In this document: piece after piece, positions 32,514-40,902 of the stretch | Layout: each line of letters begins with the position of its first letter | How positions within the stretch are numbered: position 1 is the stretch's first letter | Assembly (NCBI RefSeq): GCF_017304615.1 | Contig: NZ_JAFKLZ010000001.1 | Location: forward strand, 744,001 to 808,000 | Source of the DNA: Sphingomonas sp. | GTDB lineage: Bacteria > Pseudomonadota > Alphaproteobacteria > Sphingomonadales > Sphingomonadaceae | Direction: 5' to 3' | Length of the DNA: 64,000 nt | Position numbers and translations under genes: made by a program | The notes under the pieces: model-generated | Databases searched by the model: none | Told to the model about the DNA's origin: nothing | The model's input: the letters and a program-made list of their open reading frames with translations, nothing else

Positions 32514-35339
32514 ATGAGCGAACTGCCGAAAACCTTCGACCCCGCCGAAATCGAGAAGCGCTGGTATGCGCATTGGGAAGGCGAGGGGCTGTTCCGTCCC
32601 GATCGCCCAGGCGCGGAGCCGTGGACGATCGTCAACCCGCCGCCCAACGTCACGGGCTCGCTCCATATCGGGCACGCGCTCGACAATACGTTGCAGGACG
32701 TGCTGGTCCGTCACGCGCGGCTGAAGGGCAAGGATGCGCTGTGGGTGGTCGGCACCGACCATGCCGGCATCGCGACGCAGATGGTGGTCGAGCGCCAGAT
32801 GGCCGAGCGACAGGATAGCCGTGCCAACTACACGCGCGACCAATTTGTCGAGAAGGTTTGGGAGTGGAAACGGGAGAGCGGCGGCGAGATCACGCAGCAG
32901 CTCCGCCGGCTCGGCTGTTCGATGGACTGGGCGAACGAGCGCTTCACGATGGACGAGGGCTTTTCGAAAGCCGTCCTGAAGGTGTTCGTCGACCTCTACA
33001 ATCAGGGCCTGATCTATCGCGACAAGCGCCTCGTGAATTGGGACCCCGGTCTCGGCACCGCGATTTCGGACCTCGAGGTCGAGACCAAGGAGATCAAGGG
33101 CAGCTTCTGGCAGATCCGCTATCCGCTGGCGGACGGGTCGGGGTCGATCACCGTCGCGACGACGCGGCCGGAGACGATGCTGGCCGACATGGCGGTCGCG
33201 GTGCATCCGGAGGACGAGCGCTACAAGGCGATGATCGGCAAGCAGGTGAAGCTGCCGATCACCGGCCGCCTGATCCCCGTCATCGGCGACGAACATGCCG
33301 ACCCCACGCTCGGCACGGGCGCGGTGAAGATCACGCCGGGCCACGACTTCAACGATTTCGAGGTGGGCAAGCGCGCGGGCATGAAGGCGGGCGAGATGCT
33401 CAACATGCTCGACGCCAAGGCGCAGGTCACGCAGACGAGCGACGGGCTGATCCCGGTCGATCTGCTCGGCGTCGACCGCTTCTGGGCGCGCAAGCTTGTG
33501 GTCGAGAAACTGAAGGCCGAGGGGTTCCTCGTGCCCTTCATCGACAAGGAGGGGGTCGAGCACGACGCCGAGCCGCGCACGATCCAGACACCCTATGGCG
33601 ACCGATCGGGCGAGGTGATCGAGCCGTGGCTGACCGACCAATGGTATGTCGATGCCGAGACGCTGGCGAAGCGCCCGATCGAGGCGGTCCAGTCGGGCGC
33701 GATCAAGATCGTGCCGAAAAGCTGGGAGAAGACGTTCTTCAACTGGATGGAGAACATCCAGCCGTGGTGCGTGTCGCGCCAGCTGTGGTGGGGGCATCGG
33801 ATCCCGGCGTGGTTCGGGCCCGATAAGGAGTTTGAGGCAGGCGTCGGAAATGCCAAGCATTTTGTCGGATTAGACCAAGAGCAAATCCGTCAAGAAGCTG
33901 CCGAGTTTTACGGTTTGCCGGCCGAGAGCATTTTCTTTTCGCAGACCGGGGAAGCTGGCCTGGAATGGCTTGATTTGTCCGATCCGGCAGTGGTTCTTTG
34001 GCAAGATACCGATGTCCTAGACACCTGGTTCTCCTCCGCGCTCTGGCCGTTCGCGACGATGGGCTGGCCGGACGATACGGACCCCAAACTCCACGGCCGC
34101 TACCCCAACGACGTGCTGATTTCCGGGTTCGACATCCTGTTCTTCTGGGACGCGCGGATGATGATGCAGGGGATGCACTTCATGCAGGATGTGCCGTTCC
34201 GCACGCTGTACCTGCACGGCCTCGTCCGCGCCGCCGACGGGCAGAAGATGTCCAAGTCGAAGGGCAATGTCGTCAATCCGCTCGGGCTGATCGACCAGTA
34301 CGGCGCCGACGCGCTGCGCTTCTTCATGGCGGCGATGGAAAGCCAGGGCCGCGACATCAAGATGGATGAGAAGCGGGTCGAGGGTTATCGCAACTTCGCG
34401 ACCAAGCTGTGGAACGCGGCGCGCTTCTGCCAGGCGAACGGGATCGGCGCGAGCACGACGCTGGAGGCACCCGCGGCGACGCTGGCGGTCAACAAATGGA
34501 TCATCGGCGAGACGATCCAGACGGTGCAGGCGGTCGACCTCGCGCTCGCCGACTATCGGTTCGACGGCGCGGCAAACGCGATCTACCAGTTCGCGTGGAG
34601 CCGGTTCTGCGACTGGTATCTCGAACTGATCAAGGGTGCGATCGACGACGAGACGAAGGCGGTCGCGGGCTGGGTGCTCGACCAGATCCTGGTGATGCTC
34701 CACCCGTTCATGCCCTTCGTGACCGAGGAATTGTGGTCGAAGCTCGGCGCGCGCGAGTATGATTTGATCGTCGCAAAGTGGCCGGTGGTGGATCACAACG
34801 ACATAGATGTCGATGCGAGTGACGAAGTAGATTGGATGGTCAGACTGATCGGTCAGATCCGTGCAGCGCGAACCGAACTCAACGTGCCTCCGGGCGCTAG
34901 ATTGAACATTCTGGCGCACCAGTCTGACGACAGCACTCGCAAGCGCGTTCAAAGGAACGCGACGGCTATCGGACGCATGGCGCGATTGGACGTAGCGGCA
35001 TTCACCGGAAACGGCTTAGTCGTGGATTTGAAAACCGGCTCGTTACTTCCCTACGAGGCTTCGGTTTGGACCGAGACCAAGGCAATACAGATAGTTGTAG
35101 ACTTCGTGACGTTCATGCTTCCCGTTGCGGACGTCATCGACCTCGACGCTGAGCGCACGCGTCTCACAAAGGCGATCGAAGCCGTGGCGAAAGAACGCGA
35201 CGCCCTCGCGGGCCGCCTCAACAATCCGAGCTTCGTCGAACGCGCCAAGCCTGAGGCGGTGGAAAAGGCCCGCGCCGATCACGCCGAGAAGGCGGCCGAG
35301 GCCGAGCGGCTGACGGCGGCGCTGGCGCGGTTGGGCTAG
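32514..35339 (+). CDS. valS: Valyl-tRNA synthetase
   Basis: A 941-residue class I synthetase, charging tRNA-Val. The HIGH motif ([16 protein letters not shown]) is at about 40-55; the editing domain ([13 protein letters not shown]) at about 218-230; [10 protein letters not shown] at about 577-586; an anticodon-binding domain and the C-terminal coiled coil (about 875-941) follow. Two internal stretches, about 33,826-34,020 and 34,755-35,120, use many A/T-ending codons (TTA, ATA, TTT, CTT), unlike the rest. The first also encodes a longer than usual insert before [11 protein letters not shown]. Both stay in frame with intact motifs, so the enzyme is probably active, but the gene looks mosaic. 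Confidence 0.96.
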   Translation: MSELPKTFDPAEIEKRWYAHWEGEGLFRPDRPGAEPWTIVNPPPNVTGSLHIGHALDNTLQDVLVRHARLKGKDALWVVGTDHAGIATQMVVERQMAERQDSRANYTRDQFVEKVWEWKRESGGEITQQLRRLGCSMDWANERFTMDEGFSKAVLKVFVDLYNQGLIYRDKRLVNWDPGLGTAISDLEVETKEIKGSFWQIRYPLADGSGSITVATTRPETMLADMAVAVHPEDERYKAMIGKQVKLPITGRLIPVIGDEHADPTLGTGAVKITPGHDFNDFEVGKRAGMKAGEMLNMLDAKAQVTQTSDGLIPVDLLGVDRFWARKLVVEKLKAEGFLVPFIDKEGVEHDAEPRTIQTPYGDRSGEVIEPWLTDQWYVDAETLAKRPIEAVQSGAIKIVPKSWEKTFFNWMENIQPWCVSRQLWWGHRIPAWFGPDKEFEAGVGNAKHFVGLDQEQIRQEAAEFYGLPAESIFFSQTGEAGLEWLDLSDPAVVLWQDTDVLDTWFSSALWPFATMGWPDDTDPKLHGRYPNDVLISGFDILFFWDARMMMQGMHFMQDVPFRTLYLHGLVRAADGQKMSKSKGNVVNPLGLIDQYGADALRFFMAAMESQGRDIKMDEKRVEGYRNFATKLWNAARFCQANGIGASTTLEAPAATLAVNKWIIGETIQTVQAVDLALADYRFDGAANAIYQFAWSRFCDWYLELIKGAIDDETKAVAGWVLDQILVMLHPFMPFVTEELWSKLGAREYDLIVAKWPVVDHNDIDVDASDEVDWMVRLIGQIRAARTELNVPPGARLNILAHQSDDSTRKRVQRNATAIGRMARLDVAAFTGNGLVVDLKTGSLLPYEASVWTETKAIQIVVDFVTFMLPVADVIDLDAERTRLTKAIEAVAKERDALAGRLNNPSFVERAKPEAVEKARADHAEKAAEAERLTAALARLG

Positions 35340-35346
35340 GCAGGTG

Positions 35347-35432
35347 GTCACCCCGGACTTGTTCCGGGGTCCAAAGTGCCCCAAGCGCTGTCGCTCGTGG
35401 ATGGTTGGATGCCGGAACAAGTCCGGCATGAC
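35347..35432. repeat. Paired palindromic intergenic repeat
   Basis: Arms GTCACCCCGGACTTGTTCCG (from 35,347) and CCGGAACAAGTCCGGCATGAC (to 35,432) are imperfect inverses separated by about 36 bp. Same family as 28,220 and 46,768. It lies between valS and the MATE gene. Confidence 0.85.
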
Positions 35433-35446
35433 GGAGTAAGGGGGCG

Positions 35447-36907
35447 ATGGCAGTTTCACCAAATCGCTCCAACCGCCGCGACCTGACGGTCGGTCCGATC
35501 GGCCCTACGCTGCTCGCGTTCGCGCTGCCGACGCTGGCGTCGAACATCCTCCAGTCGCTCAACGGGTCGATCAATTCGATCTGGGTCGGGCGTTTCCTGG
35601 GGGAGGGCGCGCTGGCGGCGACGAGCAACGCCAACATCATCATGTTCCTGATGTTCAGCGCGGTGTTCGGGTTCGGCATGGCGGCGACGATCCTGATCGG
35701 CCAGTCGGTCGGGCGGCACGACATAGAGGCGGCGCGGCGCGCGTTCGGGTCCGCCGTGGGGCTGGTGGTCGGCGGCGCGGTGGTGATCGCGGTGGTCGGC
35801 TGGCTGTTCGCGCCGCAGATATTGCGGTTGCTCGCGACGCCGGGCGAGGCGCAAGGCTTGGCGCGAGACTATCTGCGCGTGATCTTCCTCGGGCTGCCCT
35901 TTTCGATGCTTGGCGTCCTCATCCAGATGAGCCTGCGCGGGACCGGCGATTCGCTGACGCCATTATGGTTCATGGGATTGTCGGTCGCGATCGACAGCGG
36001 CTTCAACCCGTTGCTGATCGACGGCATCGGGCCGTTTCCGAAGATGGGGATTGCGGGGTCGGCGACCGCGACGCTGATCGCGGGGGTCGTGTCGTCGGCG
36101 GGGCTGCTGATCTATGTCTACTGGCGCGACTTGCCGATCCGGCTGCGCGGGGCGGAGGTGCGCTACCTGATCCCCGAACCGGCGCTGGTGAAGACGATCC
36201 TCGCCAAGGGCCTGCCGATGGGCGCGCAGATGCTGGTTATGTCGACCGCGGGGCTGACGATGGTCGGGCTGGTCAACCGGTTGGGCGTGGAAACCGCTGC
36301 CGCCTATGCGGTGTCGCAACAACTCTGGACCTATATCCAGATGCCCGCGATGGCGATCGGCGTCGCGGTGTCCAGCATGGCGGCGCAGAATATCGGGGCG
36401 GGCAAATGGGATCGCGTCGGTGCGATCACGCGATCGGGGCTGATCTACAACACCGTTATCGTGCTGGTCGTGATCACCGCGATCATCCTGTTCGATCGTC
36501 CGATCATGGCGCTGTTCGTCGGCGCGGAGAGCCCGGCGATCCCGATCGCGCGGCACATCCAACTCATCGCGTCCTGGACCTTCGTGATGTTCGGCGCGAC
36601 GATGGTGCTGTTTTCGACCGTGCGCGCGAACGGCGCGACGGTGCCGCCGCTAGTGATCCTGGCGATTGCTTTCTATCCGGTCCGCCTGGGCTTCGCGATC
36701 GAGGGGCAGCGCTGGATCGGCAGCGACGCGCTGTGGCTGGCGTTCCCGATCGGGTCCGTCGTTTCGCTGGTGCTGGCCACGCTCTATTACCGCTACGGGC
36801 ACTGGCGCGAGCAAGTGCTGGTCGTCCCCCCCGAGCATCCGAGCGAGCCGGAGGAACACGCCCATGCCGACGGCGAACCCGCGGGGCGCTTGCACCCGAC
36901 CGGCTAG
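35447..36907 (+). CDS. MATE-family efflux transporter
   Basis: A 486-residue protein with about 12 hydrophobic segments in two six-helix halves, typical of the multidrug and toxic compound extrusion family (ALPTLASNILQSLNGSINSI near the start, and the half-repeat GLPMGAQMLVMSTAGLTMVG about 255-275). It exports cationic drugs or metabolites with Na+ or H+ at the inner membrane. The substrate cannot be read from the sequence. It is 18 bp upstream of hemB. Confidence 0.92.
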   Translation: MAVSPNRSNRRDLTVGPIGPTLLAFALPTLASNILQSLNGSINSIWVGRFLGEGALAATSNANIIMFLMFSAVFGFGMAATILIGQSVGRHDIEAARRAFGSAVGLVVGGAVVIAVVGWLFAPQILRLLATPGEAQGLARDYLRVIFLGLPFSMLGVLIQMSLRGTGDSLTPLWFMGLSVAIDSGFNPLLIDGIGPFPKMGIAGSATATLIAGVVSSAGLLIYVYWRDLPIRLRGAEVRYLIPEPALVKTILAKGLPMGAQMLVMSTAGLTMVGLVNRLGVETAAAYAVSQQLWTYIQMPAMAIGVAVSSMAAQNIGAGKWDRVGAITRSGLIYNTVIVLVVITAIILFDRPIMALFVGAESPAIPIARHIQLIASWTFVMFGATMVLFSTVRANGATVPPLVILAIAFYPVRLGFAIEGQRWIGSDALWLAFPIGSVVSLVLATLYYRYGHWREQVLVVPPEHPSEPEEHAHADGEPAGRLHPTG

Positions 36908-36925
36908 GGGAGCATGTGGCGACGC

Positions 36926-37915
36926 ATGAGCCACTACCCTGCACTTCGTCTTCGTCGCACGCGTGCTTCGGCCTGGAGCCGGCGGATGCACGCCGAAACC
37001 GTGCTGACCCCAGCCGACTTGATCTGGCCCTTGTTCATCGCCGAAGGGGAGGGTGTCGAGGAGCCGATCGCGAGCTTGCCCGGCGTGTCGCGCTGGTCGG
37101 TCGACGGCATCGTCGCACGGGCCAAGGAAGCGCGCGACCTCGGCATTCCGTGCGTTGCACTGTTCCCGAACACACAGGCCGATCGCCGCAGCGACCGCGG
37201 CGAGGAAGCGCTCAATCCCGACAATCTGATGTGCCGCGCGATCAAGGCGCTGAAGGATGCGGTGCCGGAGGTCGGGGTGCTGACCGACGTCGCGCTCGAT
37301 CCCTATACGAGCCACGGCCATGACGGGTTGCTCGATGCGGGCGGCTATGTCCTCAACGACGAGACCGCCGAGGTGCTGGTCGGCCAGGCGCTCAACCAGG
37401 CGGCGTCCGGCGCCGACATCATCGCGCCGTCGGACATGATGGACGGCCGCGTCGGGCTGATCCGCGACGCGCTGGAGGCCGACGGCCACGTCAACGTCCA
37501 GATCATGTCCTACGCCGCCAAATATGCCAGCGGCTTCTACGGCCCGTTCCGCGACGCGGTCGGCAGCAGGGGCCTGCTGAAGGGCGACAAGAAGACGTAC
37601 CAGATGGATTCGGCCAATGCCGAAGAAGCGCTGCGCGAAGTCCAACTCGATTTGGCCGAAGGCGCCGACAGCGTGATGGTCAAGCCCGGCCTGCCCTATC
37701 TCGACATCATCCTGCGTGTGAAATCGGAGTTTCAGGTGCCGGTGTTCGCCTATCAGGTGTCGGGCGAATACGCGATGATCGAGGCCGCGGTCGCGGCGGG
37801 CGCGGCGGAGCGTGACGCGGTGGTGCTGGAAACGCTGATGGCATTCAAGCGCGCGGGTTGTTCGGGGGTGCTAACCTATCACGCGCTCCACGCTGCGAAA
37901 CTGCTGGGCAAGTGA
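36926..37915 (+). CDS. hemB: Delta-aminolevulinic acid dehydratase (porphobilinogen synthase)
   Basis: A 329-residue protein from ATG 36926 (ATG 36914 is possible). It has the HemB signatures: LIWPLFIAEG, LTDVALDPYTSHGHDG, IIAPSDMMDGRVGLIRDAL, the active-site lysines in MSYAAKYASGFYGPFRDA and SVMVKPGLPYLDII, and AYQVSGEYAMI. It condenses two 5-aminolevulinate molecules to porphobilinogen in haem synthesis. DVALDPYTSHGHDG, without the zinc cysteines, points to the magnesium-dependent class. The stop overlaps the GTG of the next gene. Confidence 0.96.
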   Translation: MSHYPALRLRRTRASAWSRRMHAETVLTPADLIWPLFIAEGEGVEEPIASLPGVSRWSVDGIVARAKEARDLGIPCVALFPNTQADRRSDRGEEALNPDNLMCRAIKALKDAVPEVGVLTDVALDPYTSHGHDGLLDAGGYVLNDETAEVLVGQALNQAASGADIIAPSDMMDGRVGLIRDALEADGHVNVQIMSYAAKYASGFYGPFRDAVGSRGLLKGDKKTYQMDSANAEEALREVQLDLAEGADSVMVKPGLPYLDIILRVKSEFQVPVFAYQVSGEYAMIEAAVAAGAAERDAVVLETLMAFKRAGCSGVLTYHALHAAKLLGK

Positions 37916-38448
37916 TCGAGACCGATCGTCTGATCCTTCGCCCATGGCGCGAGAGCGACAAGCCGCGCTTCGATCAGATCATCAATACCCCGGCGATGAT
38001 GGCTCATTTCGGGGGTGTCTGGCCGCCGCGCGAGCATGACGCGCTGATCGACGCGCAAATAGCGAGCGAGGATCGCGACGGCTTTTCGATGTGGGCGGTC
38101 GATTGGCGTGAAAGCGGCGAACTCATCGGGGTGTGCGGGCTACGGCGCGCGCATCACCCGGATACGCCGGTGACGGGTGATCTCGAAATCGGCTGGCGGA
38201 TCGCCGAGCCATATTGGGGAAAGGGAGTCGCGCGCGAGGCGGCGGCGGCCAGCCTGGCGTGGGGCTGGGCGAATACCGCCGATCCGCGGATCATCGCCTA
38301 TACGACCGTCGAGAACACTCGCTCCTGGGGACTGATGGTGCGGCTCGGCATGGAGCGCCGCGCCGATCTCGACTTCCGGCATCCCAAGTTCGCCGCCGAC
38401 GATCCATTCGGAGCGATGGCGGTGTGGGCGATCGATCGGCCGCAATGA
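37912..38448 (+). CDS. GNAT-family N-acetyltransferase (first of tandem pair)
   Basis: A 178-residue RimJ/RimL-type acetyltransferase starting at GTG 37912, overlapping the hemB stop (GTGA). Features: VIETDRLILRPWRESDKPRF, the acetyl-CoA loop region EIGWRIAEPYWGKGVAREAA, and TVENTRSWGLMVRLGM. Its substrate is unknown. It overlaps the next, related gene by ATGA, so the pair arose by tandem duplication and is translated together. Confidence 0.9.
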   Translation: MIETDRLILRPWRESDKPRFDQIINTPAMMAHFGGVWPPREHDALIDAQIASEDRDGFSMWAVDWRESGELIGVCGLRRAHHPDTPVTGDLEIGWRIAEPYWGKGVAREAAAASLAWGWANTADPRIIAYTTVENTRSWGLMVRLGMERRADLDFRHPKFAADDPFGAMAVWAIDRPQ

Positions 38449-38990
38449 TCGAAACCGATCGCCTGATCCTGCGCGGCTGGCGCGACGGCGACATCGCGCC
38501 GTTCCACGCGATGGGCAATGACGCCGAGGTAATGCGCTATCTCGGCCCGCCGATGACGCTGGCCGACGCGCAAGCGGCGGGCGACCGGATGAACGCGGTG
38601 ATGGCTGAGCGCGGCTATTGCTTCTGGGCGGTCGAGCGGAAGGACGACGGAGCGTTCATCGGCTTCTGCGGATTGCAGCCGGGCTACGATTTCCTGGCGG
38701 GGCAGACCGAGATCGGCTGGCGGTTGCGGCGCGACGCCTGGGGCCGGGGCTATGCGCGCGAGGCGGCGGAAGCGAGTCTGGCCTGGGGGTGGGACAATCT
38801 CGACGTGCCAGCGATCACGGCGATTACCGTGCTGGCCAATACGCGAAGCTGGGGATTGATGGAGCGGCTGGGCATGACGCGCTATCCGGACGAGGATTTC
38901 GATCACCCAAAGGTGCCCGACGGCAGCCCGCTCAAGCGCCACATCCTCTATCGCATCGCGCGGCCTATTTCTCGCCGAGCAGCGCCTTGA
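38445..38990 (+). CDS. GNAT-family N-acetyltransferase (second of tandem pair)
   Basis: A 181-residue paralogue of the preceding gene: IETDRLILRGWRDGDIAPF, EIGWRLRRDAWGRGYAREAA and VLANTRSWGLMERLGM. The two share the same start and core but differ in the middle, so they may have different substrates. Its 3' end overlaps the convergent lipoprotein gene by 26 bp. Confidence 0.9.
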   Translation: MIETDRLILRGWRDGDIAPFHAMGNDAEVMRYLGPPMTLADAQAAGDRMNAVMAERGYCFWAVERKDDGAFIGFCGLQPGYDFLAGQTEIGWRLRRDAWGRGYAREAAEASLAWGWDNLDVPAITAITVLANTRSWGLMERLGMTRYPDEDFDHPKVPDGSPLKRHILYRIARPISRRAAP

Positions 38991-39459
38991 CCGCCGCGAC
39001 CTTCGCGATTTCGCGGTTGAGCTGATCCCGCGCCCGGGCGTGCAGTGCGTCCAGCGTAGGGTAGGGCGGCTGGCCGGCGATCCCGCGATCGGTCACCATC
39101 TGCTCCAGATCGCTGACCATGCCCTGCGTGTCGCCGTGCAGTCCCTCCAGTTCAGCGAGCGCTTCCTGCGCGGCGAGCCATTGGTCGCTGCCAGTCGCCA
39201 TCGCGCCCTTTGCGCGGGCGGCGGCGTCGGCCTTCGCCGCCAGGGTCGTAAAGTCGGCGTCGATCTGCGCGAGCTTGGCGGTGGACGCCGTGATCCGCGC
39301 ATCCAGCGCGGCGTCGGGCGTCGCCTCGACCACCGGCGCGACAGGCTCGGCCTCCGATCGAGTCTCGATCGGGCGCAGCGCCAGCGACGGATATTTGTCG
39401 GTCGATTGCGCGCAACCGGCGGCGGACAGGGCGATCAGGAGCAGGGCGGATCGTTTCAT
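38965..39459 (-). CDS. Hypothetical lipoprotein
   Basis: A 164-residue protein with a lipoprotein signal (MKRSALLLIALSAAGCAQS; Cys 16 would be lipidated). The mature part has long amphipathic helices (ARITASTAKLAQIDADFTTL, then AQEALAELEGLHGDTQGMV), likely coiled coil. No family was recognised. Start ATG 39459 is preferred because it opens the lipobox. Confidence 0.7.
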   Translation of the reverse strand: MKRSALLLIALSAAGCAQSTDKYPSLALRPIETRSEAEPVAPVVEATPDAALDARITASTAKLAQIDADFTTLAAKADAAARAKGAMATGSDQWLAAQEALAELEGLHGDTQGMVSDLEQMVTDRGIAGQPPYPTLDALHARARDQLNREIAKVAAVKALLGEK

Positions 39460-39542
39460 GGCGTTCGGTCTAGGGGGCGAAAAAGCCGCACGCAACGCAC
39501 TTGCGCTCGCTGAACGAGGTCTCTAAGGGACGCCTCTCTTGC

Positions 39543-39619
39543 GCGCCCGTAGCTCAGCTGGATAGAGCATCAGACTACGAATCTGAGGGTCGGACGTTCG
39601 AATCGTTCCGGGCGCGCCA
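39543..39619 (+). tRNA. tRNA-Arg (ACG)
   Basis: A 77-nt cloverleaf with encoded CCA: acceptor stem GCGCCCG/CGGGCGC, D arm AGCTCAGCTGGATAGAGC, anticodon loop CTACGAA with anticodon ACG (wobble A read as inosine), T loop TTCGAAT. A terminator follows 4 bp later. Confidence 0.96.
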
Positions 39620-39622
39620 ATG

Positions 39623-39665
39623 AAAGCCCCGCCGGTCAGGCCGACCGGCGGGGCTTTTGTTTTTG
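39623..39665 (+). terminator. Rho-independent terminator after tRNA-Arg
   Basis: A 14-bp perfect stem (AAAGCCCCGCCGGT/ACCGGCGGGGCTTT) with a 7-base loop, followed by a T-rich tail. A textbook intrinsic terminator for the tRNA transcript. Confidence 0.93.
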
Positions 39666-39838
39666 CCGCGTCGCAGCAACGGAGACGCCCAAATTGGGCA
39701 AGAATGCGGCAAGGCGTGCATTTTCTCCTATCAAATGGATAGGGATTGCGGCATAGGGGCCGGCGGAACACGGGTCCGGTTACGCGACGCATGGTGCAGA
39801 GCGGGGGTGCCGGCCCTGGAAGCCACGGAGTGATACAT

Positions 39839-40036
39839 ATGAAGAAGCTCGTTATTCTGTCGGTGATCGCGCCTGCCATGCTCGGCCTCGCCGCTTGCGG
39901 TGGCAATGTCGGCGCCGGCAACACGTCGACCAACGACGTCGTCGCCAATGTCGACGACGCCAACCTGTCGGTCGACGAGAACGCCACGGTGCTGAACGAC
40001 ACCGTTCCGGCCGACAACGTAGCCAACGCTAACTGA
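39839..40036 (+). CDS. Small lipoprotein
   Basis: A 65-residue protein with a lipoprotein signal (MKKLVILSVIAPAMLGLAACGG). The mature part is short and rich in Asn, Asp and Val (TNDVVANVDDANLSVDENAT), probably disordered. Such tiny entericidin-like or spacer lipoproteins are common in Sphingomonadales; the function is unknown. It is flanked by terminators on both sides, so it is a single-gene unit. Confidence 0.72.
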   Translation: MKKLVILSVIAPAMLGLAACGGNVGAGNTSTNDVVANVDDANLSVDENATVLNDTVPADNVANAN

Positions 40037-40066
40037 TCCTTAAGCGCTTTTGCGCTGACGATCACG

Positions 40067-40098
40067 GGGCCGCGTCATCCGATGGGATGGCGCGGCCC
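40067..40098 (+). terminator. Hairpin terminator between lipoprotein and rpiA
   Basis: GGGCCGCG and CGCGGCCC enclose an inner CATCC/GGATG stem, and are followed by TTCGCTTTTC. A strong GC-rich hairpin with a modest T-rich tail. Confidence 0.75.
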
Positions 40099-40124
40099 TT
40101 CGCTTTTCTGGTAGCGCGTCCCCC

Positions 40125-40808
40125 ATGCAGGACGACGACAAGAAGCTGGCGGCTGAGGCTGCGGTCGCGGAAATCCGCGACGGGATGCGTGTCGGGCTGG
40201 GCAGCGGGACAACGGTGGCGTTCGTCATCGCCGCGGCCGGGCGCCGTTTGGCGGAGTGGCCAGGCGCGACCTTCTTTTCGACATCGCAGCGGACCACCAA
40301 CGCGGCGCGCGACGCCGGTATTCCGATTTCGCGCTTCGCCGATCGGGCGGAACTCGACCTGGTGATCGACGGCGTGGACGAGATCGACCCGCAATTCCGC
40401 GCGATCAAGGGCGGGGGCGGGGCGATGCTTCGCGAGAAGATCCTCGCCAGCGCGGCGCGGCGGATGGTCGCGATCGCCGATGGCGGCAAGCGGGTCGATG
40501 TGCTGGGCGCGCGGCCGGTGCCGGTCGAGACCTTGCCGTTCGCCCGCAGCTTCGTCGCGGCGCGCGCGAAGGAACTGGGCGCCGATCCGGTCCTGCGAAT
40601 AAATATGGCGGGGAAGGAATACCGAACCAATCAGGGCAATCTGGTGCTCGATTGCCGGTTCGGCCCGATCACCGACCCCGCGCGACTCGCGCTCGACCTC
40701 CAGGCCGTTCCCGGCGCGCTCGGCCACGGCCTGTTCCTGACCGAAATCGACGCGCTTTATGTCGCGACGGGCGGGATCGTTACGAAAATGGAACGCCCCG
40801 CGCCGTGA
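40125..40808 (+). CDS. rpiA: Ribose-5-phosphate isomerase A
   Basis: A 227-residue protein with GMRVGLGSGTTVAFVI (phosphate loop), the catalytic region DLVIDGVDEIDPQFRAIKGGGGAMLREKI and ADGGKRVDVLG. It interconverts ribose-5-phosphate and ribulose-5-phosphate in the pentose phosphate pathway. It heads a same-strand group with tkt, tal and gnd, though 94 bp separate it from tkt. Confidence 0.95.
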   Translation: MQDDDKKLAAEAAVAEIRDGMRVGLGSGTTVAFVIAAAGRRLAEWPGATFFSTSQRTTNAARDAGIPISRFADRAELDLVIDGVDEIDPQFRAIKGGGGAMLREKILASAARRMVAIADGGKRVDVLGARPVPVETLPFARSFVAARAKELGADPVLRINMAGKEYRTNQGNLVLDCRFGPITDPARLALDLQAVPGALGHGLFLTEIDALYVATGGIVTKMERPAP

Positions 40809-40902
40809 TGGGTGGCACGAGCGAAAAGCCCGCCATATAGGACAGGTCAAAGCGCAACCCTGCCGGTGTTTGCGCGTTCGACCACCCGAGTGGGAGCCTT
40901 GC

